NCBI GenBank assembly: GCA_027050775.1
Contig: JALUBH010000037.1
Span: forward strand, 1 to 64,000
Length of the DNA stretch: 64,000 nt
Reading direction: 5' to 3'
Source of the DNA: Campylobacteraceae bacterium
Lineage (GTDB): Bacteria; Campylobacterota; Campylobacteria; Campylobacterales; Sulfurospirillaceae
Shown: piece by piece, positions 15,721 to 24,743 of the stretch
How positions within the stretch are numbered: the first letter of the stretch is position 1
How the letters are laid out: every line of letters starts with the position of its first letter
Made by a program: the position numbers and the translations under genes
The notes under the pieces: generated by a model
Databases searched by the model: none
Seen by the model: the letters and a program-made list of their open reading frames with translations, nothing else
What the model was told of the DNA's origin: nothing

Positions 15721-16904
15721 CTCATCACCTCGTCAGCATCCATAGATGCCACTCTCCAAGATGGAATGATTGTAGCAGCTATGTAGATAGGAACCGTTAG
15801 GAAAAATATGATTGCAAAAGTCTGAAAATCAAAACTAAAAGGCAGATCAAATGCAGGTTTTAGGTTTGAATATCCTATAAAGATATTTCTCAAAAGTGGC
15901 GCATTTAAAAAATATACATAAAACATAGACAAACAAAGAGCAGTTATAAACGAAACAAATGAGATGACAAAGGCTTCATAAAATTTCTCTTTTAGTATGT
16001 CATCTATCGTCCATCCTACAGCTTTTAGTATGCCTATCTCTCTTTTTTCATCTGAACTTACGCCACTGGCTTTGTCGTATATAATCATAAAAAATGTAAA
16101 AGTACTGATGACAAACAGAGCTAAAAAAAGACCACCTTTGTAGTCAAATAGATTTTGATAGCTGATCTTTAAGTCCTCTTTGGTGATAACTCTAGTATCT
16201 GGGTAAATCTCTGTGATTTTTCTAGCTATATTTGGTATTTCTGATGGATTTGCAACTTTGATTACAAAATCAACTGCTTCATCGGGCTTCATACCAAAAA
16301 TTTCTCTTACCTTTTTTATTGGCATAACAATTACATCATTTGATTCTAGTGCGGTGTCAGCTTTGAAAACACCGTCAATTTTGACTTTAGCTAGACTGCC
16401 GTCTGGTTTGACAAAATTAAAATAGCCTTGGTAAAAGTTGTTTTTTAGCATCTGGTCTATCCCACTCCCTATCAACATACCAGAGTCCTTTTTGAGTTTG
16501 TCAAAATTAAATTTATCGCATAGTTTTGTGTATAAGTCTCTATATTGATCTTCAAATTGGTCGATTCCGACCACGGAAAAATTGGCACCGGCATTTGCAA
16601 AGTAGTAATATCCCCAAACTCTTGGAATCACAGCATTTACACCATCTATCGCCAAAAGTTTGTTTAACCTAGAGAGAGGCATATTTATGGCTCTACCGGC
16701 TTGCAGTCTCTGAACTGTTATGTCGGGAAGTGCATTTAGAGTCGTATCCAATTCACTTTTTATAGAGTTTGATATAAACAAAACTGAGCTTAATAAAAAA
16801 ATCAATAGGGTAAAAACAAAAAATATAAATATATTTTTGCTACCCCTTCTGAAAATAGACAATACGGAAAAATCAAATAAAAACAGGTTGATTTTACTTT
16901 TCAA
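15717..16904 (-). CDS. ABC transporter permease, FtsX/MacB type
   Basis: 395 residues: one N-terminal helix (~20-45), a large periplasmic MacB-type domain (~46-265), then three C-terminal helices. The coupling segment DEKREIGILKAVGWTIDDIL between helices is the hallmark of MacB/FtsX permeases, and the end SWRVASMDADEVMR is typical too. Such transporters move lipoproteins, peptides or periplasmic substrates. Located with NosL-like genes it resembles ABC systems linked to copper-site maturation, an inference from context. Confidence 0.9.
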   Translation of the reverse strand: MKSKINLFLFDFSVLSIFRRGSKNIFIFFVFTLLIFLLSSVLFISNSIKSELDTTLNALPDITVQRLQAGRAINMPLSRLNKLLAIDGVNAVIPRVWGYYYFANAGANFSVVGIDQFEDQYRDLYTKLCDKFNFDKLKKDSGMLIGSGIDQMLKNNFYQGYFNFVKPDGSLAKVKIDGVFKADTALESNDVIVMPIKKVREIFGMKPDEAVDFVIKVANPSEIPNIARKITEIYPDTRVITKEDLKISYQNLFDYKGGLFLALFVISTFTFFMIIYDKASGVSSDEKREIGILKAVGWTIDDILKEKFYEAFVISFVSFITALCLSMFYVYFLNAPLLRNIFIGYSNLKPAFDLPFSFDFQTFAIIFFLTVPIYIAATIIPSWRVASMDADEVMR

Positions 16905-17202
16905 CTTCTATCCTTGATGGTAGATTTTTTTGGATATTCGAATAATTATACACAAAAGTCGAAGGAAAATTTTCGCCAAGTGTCGGTGAATTACTAAATA
17001 TAGAAAATGTATCACTTAGACTTCTGTGTCTTACATAGTGAGTTTCGTTTGATATAGCCAAATCAGGCAAACCTATGAGCTTTACAAAATCCACTTTTTC
17101 AGCAACATTTGTTTTCCTCAGATTCAGATATATCACTTGAACAACAGTAAGCGATAAAACAGTAAACATAAAGAAGAGTATAAAACGAACTTTAAATTTC
17201 AT
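16894..17202 (-). CDS. Small membrane-anchored periplasmic protein of unknown function
   Basis: 102 residues with one N-terminal helix (FILFFMFTVLSLTVVQVIYL) and a hydrophilic periplasmic part. No motif is recognised. The ATG overlaps the stop of an upstream frame (TAATG at 17200-17204), so it is probably translated by coupling; the 3' end overlaps the permease by 11 bp, suggesting it is part of the ABC system. Confidence 0.65.
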   Translation of the reverse strand: MKFKVRFILFFMFTVLSLTVVQVIYLNLRKTNVAEKVDFVKLIGLPDLAISNETHYVRHRSLSDTFSIFSNSPTLGENFPSTFVYNYSNIQKNLPSRIEVEK

Positions 17203-17291
17203 TATTTTGGCACCGCCATATCTTGTACTAAATATCTTTGTTTAACTTGGTTATCAAGTTGATAAGATGTGACATAGTACAAAAAGGTCAG

Positions 17292-17759
17292 TTACTCCAT
17301 GTCTAAAAGCTGTATTAGGTGAAGTGAAATATCTTTGAAGCTCAATATCTTTGATCCGCCATAGTCTTTTTCAAATAGTTTTGCAGATTTTATGCTCTCA
17401 AAAGGAACTAAATTGGCACCATTAGGCCCTACAATACCACTTCCAACAACATAAAACGCTGTTTTTGCATTTACTTTTTTGCCGGTTCTAAAATCTTGTA
17501 CAAACATATCTTTTATCTTTGCGGAGATAAGCTTTACCTCCAAGAAATGTTTCTGGTGCCAATAAACTTGTATCATTGATTTCATGGAGACAAACTGTAC
17601 TGTTTTGCCATTTTGCAATTTTGCTTCACAAATAAATCTCTTATACTTCTTAAGCGAAGTATGATAAACCATATCATTTGTATTTGGATTTAGTAGTGTT
17701 ATCTTATCTGCAAAAATGCTGATGCTCAATAAAGCCATGACAAGTAGTATCTTTTTCAT
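17292..17759 (-). CDS. Secreted degenerate NosL-like protein, possibly shortened by an in-frame stop
   Basis: 155 residues with signal peptide MKKILLVMALLSISIFA. The C-terminal half (KVNAKTAFYVVGSGIVGPNG then ANLVPFESIKSAKLFEKDYG) matches the second NosL domain of the protein at 30670-31797, but the usual CxxCGM metal motif is absent. After the TAA at 17292-17294 the same frame stays open for 29 sense codons (LTFLYYVTSYQLDNQVKQRY...) to a TAA at 17202 that overlaps the next ATG. The likely original gene end is 17202. Has its own OmpR-like promoter (17781-17830). Confidence 0.75.
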   Translation of the reverse strand: MKKILLVMALLSISIFADKITLLNPNTNDMVYHTSLKKYKRFICEAKLQNGKTVQFVSMKSMIQVYWHQKHFLEVKLISAKIKDMFVQDFRTGKKVNAKTAFYVVGSGIVGPNGANLVPFESIKSAKLFEKDYGGSKILSFKDISLHLIQLLDME

Positions 17760-17780
17760 ATTTTTCTCCCGTATTAAATT

Positions 17781-17830
17781 TTATATAATTATATACAATA
17801 TTTGTTAAATCTGCATTAATTTGCATTAAT
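17781..17830 (-). promoter_or_regulatory. Promoter with phased TTAAT/TTAAC half-sites ahead of the NosL-like gene
   Basis: On the minus strand: TTAAT (17829-17825), TTAAT (17819-17815) and TTAAC (17808-17804), spaced 10 and 11 bp, then 10 bases, then TATAAT (17793-17788). Half-sites on one face of the helix, placed where a -35 would be, are typical of OmpR/PhoB-type activation. The same arrangement occurs at 31809-31835 and 31955-31991. Confidence 0.55.
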
Positions 17831-17838
17831 CTAAATTT

Positions 17839-18666
17839 CTATAATAAATCTTTTTTCTTAAATGCAACATAGCCTAGTAAAGCAAATATCAGACCTAAAA
17901 CTATCGGATAAAATATAGAGTAAAGTATCAATAGTTTTGTTCCAACAGAATCAAGTATATAGTATGCAACAGGTCCTATGACCGATAATTGTGGATCAAA
18001 TAAGGATATTGCTCCGATTCTAAATACTTCTATAGGATTCAGCATAGCAATACCTATAATAAGTTCATCGTTAATTCTATGTTGAAGCATTAGACCAATC
18101 AACCCTATATCGATAAAGGCCAATAATGCAATCCATACAACAAAAGAAATTCCGACCGCAATATCAGTTGACTTTACAAGAGTTGAAATAAAAAAAGCAA
18201 TTCCTAGAAAAATCAAACAGACAGAAAATAGAAGTGCAGAATACAATAATATGATATTCCAAGGGAGATTACCTCCTTTAATTAAACCAAAAATAACACC
18301 AAGCAATAATGCAAGTATAACAGGAACAAAGACTGTCAAAAATCTTCCCAAAATCTTGCCCCAGTAGTAATTTCTAAGTGAAATTGGAAAAGATAACATA
18401 TACTCTAAAACATTGCTTTCTCTGTCACCTGAGATGGACTTTACTGTTGTTATAAGTATAAAAATAGGTAGTATGATGATAGTAACTTGTATAAATATAA
18501 GTAGCATTCTACTAAGTCCGGTAAATCCCATAATAACCGAGTTTGAGATTCCTGTTATAAAGAATAATGCCATCAATCCGCCAAACACAACGGTATAAAC
18601 ATAAAACCATTTAGATCTTAATGATTCTCGTACATCCAAATACGCAACTAAAAATAATTTTTTCAT
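17839..18666 (-). CDS. nosY: ABC-type nos permease NosY
   Basis: Inner-membrane partner of the NosF ATPase in the NosDFY system needed to mature the copper centres of nitrous oxide reductase. 275 residues with six hydrophobic segments; NVLEYMLSFPISLRNYYWGKILG is the cytoplasmic coupling region typical of this family (also GldF-like). It overlaps nosL by 4 bp and is the last gene of the nos operon. Confidence 0.93.
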   Translation of the reverse strand: MKKLFLVAYLDVRESLRSKWFYVYTVVFGGLMALFFITGISNSVIMGFTGLSRMLLIFIQVTIIILPIFILITTVKSISGDRESNVLEYMLSFPISLRNYYWGKILGRFLTVFVPVILALLLGVIFGLIKGGNLPWNIILLYSALLFSVCLIFLGIAFFISTLVKSTDIAVGISFVVWIALLAFIDIGLIGLMLQHRINDELIIGIAMLNPIEVFRIGAISLFDPQLSVIGPVAYYILDSVGTKLLILYSIFYPIVLGLIFALLGYVAFKKKDLL

Positions 18667-19133
18667 ATCGCCTCTTTTCCTTCTACTAATTTATCTATTT
18701 TATATATATGCTTCACGGCTTCTTTGTAATCAAGACCTTTTTTGCCTTTTGGCAAGGTCTTTTTCGTGTATCCTGCAAGACCATAGGCCATAGGTGTTAT
18801 ATTTCCAGTAGTATAGTATGCTTTTCTTGCATCTATCCATTTTCCACTTTTTGCATCAATTATCCACATAATTGCTCTATTTTTCCAAGGAACATTTTGC
18901 TCCTTTAGCCACATTATGCCACAACCCATATCGTCAAATTTATGAACTTTTCCGCTTGTTGGATTTATAACCTCAAAAGCAAATCTTCTATCGCTAAGAA
19001 TCATATAGCATCTTTCGCATGCATCTCTATCCCAGTGAATTTTAACAGGCTCTCCTATCTTTTTCTTGTCACATCCTGAAAAAAATAGACTAAGAGATAA
19101 AAACAGAAGAGTAAGTAGTTTAAATTTGTTCAT
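18663..19133 (-). CDS. nosL: Copper chaperone lipoprotein NosL
   Basis: Periplasmic lipoprotein (156 residues) that delivers Cu(I) to the NosDFY complex. Lipobox LFFSGC puts the lipidated cysteine at ~residue 21. The metal motif DACERCYMIL (CxxCxM), AFEV and FDDMGCGIMW are canonical. WIDARKAYYTTGNITPMAYG completes the fold. Located between nosF and nosY with overlaps on both sides. Confidence 0.95.
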   Translation of the reverse strand: MNKFKLLTLLFLSLSLFFSGCDKKKIGEPVKIHWDRDACERCYMILSDRRFAFEVINPTSGKVHKFDDMGCGIMWLKEQNVPWKNRAIMWIIDAKSGKWIDARKAYYTTGNITPMAYGLAGYTKKTLPKGKKGLDYKEAVKHIYKIDKLVEGKEAI

Positions 19134-19761
19134 CTTCTACTATTTTTCCTAGCTCCATATAAATCTGTCTATTTACCAAATTTTTAATCTCATCTAATCT
19201 GTGAGTGATAAACAAAGTCGAACACTGCTTATCCAATCCTTGCAGTAAATCATAGAAATGATCTCTTGATTTGGGATCCAAGTTGGCTGTTGGTTCATCA
19301 AAAATTAATAAAGAACTTTTCTTCGAAAGTGCTATCGCAATAAGCAATTTTTGCTTCATACCACCGGATAACTTAAAAAACTGTTTTTTAAGATTATAAT
19401 TCAAATCAAGATCCATCTTATAAGCTTCTTGAAAAATCAACTCTTCAGATATATTTGAGCTTTTTACTATAAATGATATCATCTCTTTTAGACTCAGCTT
19501 GATAGGAGGTGGGAGTTGAGGAATGAAACTTATATTTTTCAATACCTTAACTCTTTGCTTGACAGGGTCATATCCACTCACTTTTATGCTACCTTTGTCT
19601 ATGTGATAAAAGCCCAATATTGCACGAACCAAAGTGGTTTTTCCAGCTCCATTTGGACCCATCATTACGATTTTGTCACCTTTTTTGATATCAAGACTAA
19701 CATCATCTAGTATATTTTCACCAAAAAATTTCTTATATATATTTTTAACTTCAACTAACAT
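19120..19761 (-). CDS. nosF: ABC-type nos ATPase NosF
   Basis: Cytoplasmic ATPase of the NosDFY transporter. 213 residues; Walker A GPNGAGKTT, signature LSGGMKQK, Walker B LLIFDEPTANLDP, H-loop TH. It starts 2 bp after the nosH stop and overlaps nosL by 14 bp. Relatives drive transfer of copper or sulfur species for assembly of the CuZ centre of NosZ. Confidence 0.94.
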   Translation of the reverse strand: MLVEVKNIYKKFFGENILDDVSLDIKKGDKIVMMGPNGAGKTTLVRAILGFYHIDKGSIKVSGYDPVKQRVKVLKNISFIPQLPPPIKLSLKEMISFIVKSSNISEELIFQEAYKMDLDLNYNLKKQFFKLSGGMKQKLLIAIALSKKSSLLIFDEPTANLDPKSRDHFYDLLQGLDKQCSTLFITHRLDEIKNLVNRQIYMELGKIVEDEQI

Positions 19762-19762
19762 T

Positions 19763-20674
19763 TTATACTAAATCCTTTAATCTAAAATCAAGATGATAAG
19801 CATCCATATGACATACATCCACGCATCTTCCGCAAAGAGTGCAATCACCATTTTTTACATACTCTTGTTTTATATTTTTATCTGCTCTCTCTTTATCATG
19901 TCTAGGTTTGATAAATTCTAAAACATGGTCTTCGGGGCAAACAGCTATACAAGCTGAACAGTGATCGCATTTATCCATATCCCATTTTAGTCTAGTTAAG
20001 CTTATCCATCCTAGAAAATTGTATGTCGTTCCAACAGGACAGATGTATTTGCACCATCCTCTTCTCGTAAAAAATATCTCAAACAATAATATGATAATAA
20101 CAAAAACTAAAGCCAAACTCCATCCGTAAGTGATAAATCGACTAATGATACCGATGGGATTTATAACTTCAAAAACTAGAAATCCATCTATTAAAGCAGC
20201 TATTAAGAAAATTGCCCAAAAGAAAAATCTTATACGAGGATCAAATTTTCTTGATTTGATGATTCTTTTTTTTACTAAGATTAGATGAATCTTCTCTCCG
20301 ATCTCACTCAACAACCCATAAGGACATACCCAAGAGCAGTAAGCTTTACCTCCAACAAGGAGATAAAATACGATAAGTGTAACACTACCTATTATAATAT
20401 TTACACCCATGCTGTGGTCTGCCACATAGATTTCCAATGCGGTAAACGGGTCTATAAGGTGAAAGCCAAGAAGTCTTGAACCGTTCAATGTTCCTTCCAA
20501 TATCTGGATATCGATATGAAATGATAAGAAAAAAAGTAAATTTATGATTATTATAACTGACCATCTTATCCCTCTCCATGATAGCCTAGTTTTTCCATTT
20601 TTATTTTTACTTATAAATGTCGAAAAAAATGAAGCATTTACTAGTTTTCCGACATTTTCATGATATCTATCCAT
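19763..20674 (-). CDS. nosH: Quinol dehydrogenase-like membrane ferredoxin NosH
   Basis: NapH-like membrane iron-sulfur protein of 303 residues thought to pass electrons from menaquinol toward NosZ together with NosG and the cytochromes. Four to five helices; cytoplasmic cysteine motifs CSWVCPYG and CKYICPVG, then two [4Fe-4S] motifs CDHCSACIAVCP and CTLCGRCVDVC. The order matches the Wolinella-type nos cluster. Confidence 0.92.
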   Translation of the reverse strand: MDRYHENVGKLVNASFFSTFISKNKNGKTRLSWRGIRWSVIIIINLLFFLSFHIDIQILEGTLNGSRLLGFHLIDPFTALEIYVADHSMGVNIIIGSVTLIVFYLLVGGKAYCSWVCPYGLLSEIGEKIHLILVKKRIIKSRKFDPRIRFFFWAIFLIAALIDGFLVFEVINPIGIISRFITYGWSLALVFVIIILLFEIFFTRRGWCKYICPVGTTYNFLGWISLTRLKWDMDKCDHCSACIAVCPEDHVLEFIKPRHDKERADKNIKQEYVKNGDCTLCGRCVDVCHMDAYHLDFRLKDLV

Positions 20675-20716
20675 CTTCTATCCTTGTTAATTTTAATATA
20701 TTTTATAAAAAGTTTT

Positions 20717-21229
20717 TTACTTTTTATTTACTGCGTCATATTTCGCTTGAAATGTTGATATCTCAGTTGCCAATTTATTTAACTGCTCTTTAGTTAAATT
20801 TTGTAGGAGTCCGTACATAACATAATTTTTCTTTACTCCTGATTTAAACTCTTTAAGATTTGTTAAAATAAATTTTTTGGTTCTTCCCATAAGTTTTGGA
20901 CCGATAATACCTTGACCAATTTTACCATGGCAAGATGAACAATTTTGCGCATATAGCGAACTCGTTTTAAAAGCAGCCATACTTCCTGAACTTTTTTGCA
21001 AAGCTTCTAACTCTTTATTTGCTGAATCATTTGAATTGCTAGAGCCTCCTGTTGTAAGCATCTCTTTTATAACTAGTTTTTTGGTACTTTTCTTAATCGT
21101 AATAGCTGATTTCGCTATAATTTTATGAATATTTTCTAGCTTGTGTGCCTCTTTATCCAAACCATACATGTATATACTTGACCAAATCGCCAATACAATT
21201 GAAACCGCCGCTATAATATGTTTAATCAT
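20717..21229 (-). CDS. nosC2: Monoheme c-type cytochrome NosC2
   Basis: 170 residues: N-terminal anchor or signal (HIIAAVSIVLAIWSSIYMYG) and a class I cytochrome c domain with CSSCHGKIGQGIIGPKL (heme attachment CxxCH) and a likely methionine ligand in NYVMYG. It overlaps nosC1 by 4 bp. In Wolinella-type clusters NosC1 and NosC2 are proposed to transfer electrons to NosZ. Confidence 0.92.
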   Translation of the reverse strand: MIKHIIAAVSIVLAIWSSIYMYGLDKEAHKLENIHKIIAKSAITIKKSTKKLVIKEMLTTGGSSNSNDSANKELEALQKSSGSMAAFKTSSLYAQNCSSCHGKIGQGIIGPKLMGRTKKFILTNLKEFKSGVKKNYVMYGLLQNLTKEQLNKLATEISTFQAKYDAVNKK

Positions 21230-21828
21230 TTTCCTATCCTCATTTTTTGTACTTCTTTATTAAATTTTGAAATTTCACCAGCCAATGACATTAGCTTTTT
21301 ATCACTAAGTTGTCTTACTAATTGCACCATAAGAACATTTTTTTTCTTACCTGTCTTAAAGTCCGTTATCCTTTTGTAGATAAATTTTTTGCTCTTACCT
21401 AGCAAAGAAGGTCCTATGATACCGTTTGCATAATCACTATGACAAGCTGAGCACAGAAGTATGTAATTTTTGCTAAGTTTTTGTTTCATTTGCAAAAGTT
21501 CTTCCATATTGACAGCAGTCAAGGGTTTCCTTACTCGTCTAAATGCATCAATCTCAGTCGTTTGTTTTGCACTCTTTTTTATGTATTTCTCTATCTCTTT
21601 TGCCTCTTTTGACATTCCAGGCTTATTGTAAGAGTAGTAGATCTCTCCACTATTTTCCTTGGAAACCTCTTTTTTTGTGCTTTTTTTAACGACATTATTT
21701 GTAACTACAATTTTAGCTGTAGATTGTTTATTTACCGTAGTGTCTTCTTTCTTTTTCTCACCACATCCGACAAATAACAATGCAAGCGTAAGTGCAAATA
21801 CAAAACTTTTCTTATCCATTTTGTCCAC
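21226..21828 (-). CDS. nosC1: Monoheme c-type cytochrome lipoprotein NosC1
   Basis: 200 residues; lipobox ALLFVGC (lipidated cysteine ~residue 22) anchors it to a membrane. After a lysine-rich linker comes a cytochrome c domain with CSACHSDYANGIIGPSL. The IIGPxLxGKSKKFI pattern is shared with NosC2, suggesting duplication. The start overlaps nosG; a second ATG lies 9 bp inside. Confidence 0.92.
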   Translation of the reverse strand: MDKMDKKSFVFALTLALLFVGCGEKKKEDTTVNKQSTAKIVVTNNVVKKSTKKEVSKENSGEIYYSYNKPGMSKEAKEIEKYIKKSAKQTTEIDAFRRVRKPLTAVNMEELLQMKQKLSKNYILLCSACHSDYANGIIGPSLLGKSKKFIYKRITDFKTGKKKNVLMVQLVRQLSDKKLMSLAGEISKFNKEVQKMRIGK

Positions 21829-22603
21829 CTTTTTTATATATATTAGTGTAAGTTTCTCTTGGTATCACCTTCAAGACTTCAACAGGACAAAGCTCGACAC
21901 ATGCTCCACATCCGACACATGCATCCCTTATCTCAGGTATCAGTCCTTTACCACTTTTGACCATACCGATTGCATTGATCGGTGTTGGAAATGGACATAA
22001 GCTAGCACAAATAGTACACTGTTTATCTCTAAATTTGTCAAGTTTTAGCAAAATCTCTTTTTGCAATTTCTCTTTTTCCGTATCATCTGAACTGATGATT
22101 ATCTCTTTGTTTTTTCTCTCAGTTTTAGATAAAATCTTAGTATGATTGTAGATTTTATCTATCGCACTATTCGGTACTGTTTGTTTTTTGAAAGCCAAAC
22201 AAGCATCCGCATTGGTGAGAACAGCTATTCCCATGTCAACATATTTGATATTGTCATGAGAGTGATCCAATGCTCCTGATGGACATGCTAACATGCAAGG
22301 GAATGCTTTACAAAGATAACAACCTCTTTTGGTTGGGTCTATGTAGGCCATACCAAGACTAGCACCACCTTTTATACCTTCTAATTCTATTGCATCATAA
22401 GGACAAACTTGAAGGCACTGTCCGCACTTTATGCAAAGCTTTAGAAATCTATCTTCGCTAACAGCCCCAGGTGGTCTTAGTATCGGACTTTTTGCCTTTA
22501 AATCAGGGGCAAAAAACATACCTGCTCCACTTGCCAAACCCAAAACTCCAAGTCCTGTCATTTGTTTGACAAATTTTCTTCTTTTTTTATTTTCTATATT
22601 CAT
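21812..22603 (-). CDS. nosG: Periplasmic iron-sulfur protein NosG
   Basis: NapG-like ferredoxin of 263 residues. The N terminus RRKFVKQMTGLGVLGLASGAG is a Tat-type signal in weak form (RRxFV). Four [4Fe-4S] motifs: CIKCGQCLQVCP, CYLCKAFPCMLACP, CTICASLCPFP and CVGCGACVELCP. It would pass electrons from NosH to the cytochromes. Overlaps nosD by 17 bp and nosC1 by 17 bp. Confidence 0.93.
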   Translation of the reverse strand: MNIENKKRRKFVKQMTGLGVLGLASGAGMFFAPDLKAKSPILRPPGAVSEDRFLKLCIKCGQCLQVCPYDAIELEGIKGGASLGMAYIDPTKRGCYLCKAFPCMLACPSGALDHSHDNIKYVDMGIAVLTNADACLAFKKQTVPNSAIDKIYNHTKILSKTERKNKEIIISSDDTEKEKLQKEILLKLDKFRDKQCTICASLCPFPTPINAIGMVKSGKGLIPEIRDACVGCGACVELCPVEVLKVIPRETYTNIYKKGGQNG

Positions 22604-23819
22604 CTATATCCCCTATATTCATCATTGGATGTTTATCTTCAGCCAATTTTATAGGCTGAGAAAATGGAGCTAATTTATCTAAAAAATCCATAATACTCAT
22701 AACAGGTGAGCCAAAGAAAAATCTTAAATCAGGATCCAAAAGCCACAGCTTGTTTGCATAAAGATAGCTCACATAAGGAGTATCTCCAGTACCGTCATCA
22801 TTTCTATCGAAGCCCTGATAATCATCCCAGTAATTGCCATCCCAGACATTGTCTATGATATCTTGTGAAACAGTAGCATCGTCTATGTTTTCTATATTGC
22901 CTTTAAAGATATTACCTTTAAAGATATCTCTTCTGCTCATGGTTTGCAATTTTATAGCCGTAGTATTATAGAGAAATTTATTGTCTATAAAATGGTTATA
23001 AGTGCCAACATGATAAGAAGACCTATTTAGAAAAACTCCTAGTGCACAGTACACTATCGCGTTGTCTTTTATCGTAAAATTGGAACAATCTTGCAGACCT
23101 ATGCCTAGACCGGTTGTTCCTATGGAACTTTCGATCACATTTCCTGTGGCAATAGAATCTTGAGAATACATGAAAAATATCCCAGCTATATTGTGCTTGT
23201 AAAGATTATTTCTCACTATATTTTTTCCTGTGTACATAAAATGCAAAGAGTATCTGCTGTATTGTCCGTAATTATTTTCTATGAAATTACCATTGCTAAA
23301 CCAAATCACAAAATCTCTCGATTTGGTAACAAAGTTATGAGACAATATATTGTCATTGCTATACCATAGTTTTACGGCATCTCCTCTAAGTCCAATACTA
23401 AAATTTTTAGATGTTATATGATTGTATGAAATATTACAATCGTCAGCTTTTTCCATATCAATACCAAACAAATCATCAACAAACTTACAATGAAGTATAT
23501 TGCAATGTTTAGCACTTTTTATAGATACCCCAGAATCAATCCCTTCGTGGTTGATTCCACTGTGTTCAATCGTAAGACCTTTCAGTGTAACATACGAACT
23601 TGTAATTTTTACAACTGTACCATTTCCATTACCGTGGATGATAGTCTTTTGATTTTTCCCCTCTATGACGAGGGGTTTGTTTATAACTATGTTTCCCTTA
23701 TATATTCCGGCAGGAAGTGTTAACATAGAACCTGCCTTGGCATTATTTATAGCTTCTTGCAAGATATTTTTAGCCATAAGAGGTAAAAATAAGATAAGGA
23801 ACATAAATAATATTTTCAT
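22587..23819 (-). CDS. nosD: Nitrous oxide reductase maturation protein NosD
   Basis: Periplasmic right-handed beta-helix protein (410 residues, signal MKILFMFLILFLPLMA) that works with NosFY to deliver material for CuZ assembly. Repeated turns such as GKNQKTIIHGNGNGT, CNILHCKFVDDLFGIDMEKA and NDNILSHNFVTKSRD show the NosD/CASH repeat. The C-terminal NVWDGNYWDDYQGFDRNDDG motif is the typical NosD end. It starts 7 bp after nosB. Confidence 0.94.
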   Translation of the reverse strand: MKILFMFLILFLPLMAKNILQEAINNAKAGSMLTLPAGIYKGNIVINKPLVIEGKNQKTIIHGNGNGTVVKITSSYVTLKGLTIEHSGINHEGIDSGVSIKSAKHCNILHCKFVDDLFGIDMEKADDCNISYNHITSKNFSIGLRGDAVKLWYSNDNILSHNFVTKSRDFVIWFSNGNFIENNYGQYSRYSLHFMYTGKNIVRNNLYKHNIAGIFFMYSQDSIATGNVIESSIGTTGLGIGLQDCSNFTIKDNAIVYCALGVFLNRSSYHVGTYNHFIDNKFLYNTTAIKLQTMSRRDIFKGNIFKGNIENIDDATVSQDIIDNVWDGNYWDDYQGFDRNDDGTGDTPYVSYLYANKLWLLDPDLRFFFGSPVMSIMDFLDKLAPFSQPIKLAEDKHPMMNIGDIDEYRK

Positions 23820-23826
23820 TGTTTAC

Positions 23827-24606
23827 CTATTTTTCTGACTTTGAAGCTTTACTTCTGGACACTATGGCCAACAAAGATATAATAGCTATAGCAACTAAAA
23901 GCCAAAAACCGAAACTTGGGAATGAATGTGTTGTAAATTGTGCAACCTTTCCATCTCCAAACACCGTCGGGGTAAAAGGCTTGATGTGAAATGCCCCCCA
24001 GTTGTGCATATGATGACCAAACCAATATAGCCAATAGGTATAAAAACCAAGAAATATCAGTGGCAAAGCAACGGGGATAAGCATAAGAAGACTTAATATC
24101 TTTGAATCATACAATGTAAATAAAAGTATAACCAATGCAGTAAAAACTAATGCATAAGGAGCAAGCATTCTTAGATAAGGGGCGCCTCTATGCATCGGAT
24201 CCATACCGATAAAGTGATTTATAGTATTCATCTCAAAAACATTACCGCTAAATCCATCAAAATGATAATAGACTGGAATTCCATGTGGAAAAACTGTCTT
24301 AGGGTAATTTGGAGCTTCTAACGCAACATACCAAATAGGAGCCGTAACAGATCCTACCTCAACGGTTCCCTTTACAAGTGCAATCAGATTATCTGATAGA
24401 CCTTTTGGCGTTGCCGGATTGACATATCTACCTTTTTTATAATAATTCCATACCTTTGTTGCAAGTGGAGAGATTTGCTTTATCTTATGCTCCTGTGCAA
24501 ATGTCACAACATCGTGAGTGAGGACTGCTGGAATCACAAAGAAATAGAGCAGAAGACCAAGTGCCAATATGGAAAAAATCCTTGATTTCATTAAAGAACT
24601 GTTCAT
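23827..24606 (-). CDS. nosB: Nos-cluster membrane protein NosB
   Basis: 259 residues with an N-terminal helix, a periplasmic segment (~30-150) rich in conserved-looking HGIPVYYHFDGFSGNVFEMN, and four further helices; WYGHHMHNWGAFHIK-like FGHHMHNWGAFHI supplies a histidine cluster. NosB is specific to clade II nos clusters and required in relatives for N2O reduction; its mechanism is unknown. A TATAAT at 24646-24651 gives it a promoter separate from nosZ. Confidence 0.88.
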   Translation of the reverse strand: MNSSLMKSRIFSILALGLLLYFFVIPAVLTHDVVTFAQEHKIKQISPLATKVWNYYKKGRYVNPATPKGLSDNLIALVKGTVEVGSVTAPIWYVALEAPNYPKTVFPHGIPVYYHFDGFSGNVFEMNTINHFIGMDPMHRGAPYLRMLAPYALVFTALVILLFTLYDSKILSLLMLIPVALPLIFLGFYTYWLYWFGHHMHNWGAFHIKPFTPTVFGDGKVAQFTTHSFPSFGFWLLVAIAIISLLAIVSRSKASKSEK

Positions 24607-24700
24607 TTTTACTACCTTTTTTTAACTTTTATTATCTTAACTCTAATTATATCACATAGTTAAAATTAAAACAATACGATGATTTTGATAAATGGAAAAG

Positions 24701-24730
24701 GATACCAAGGCTATCTCTAGCCTCAGTATC
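24701..24730 (-). terminator. Hairpin between nosZ and nosB
   Basis: Inverted repeat GATAC-ca-AGGCTA / TAGCCT-ca-GTATC with a 4-nt loop, 14 bp past the nosZ stop, followed on the minus strand by CTTTTCC. It should terminate or stabilise the nosZ message and would allow more NosZ than accessory proteins to be made. Confidence 0.6.
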
Positions 24731-24743
24731 TTTTGGGGTTTGA

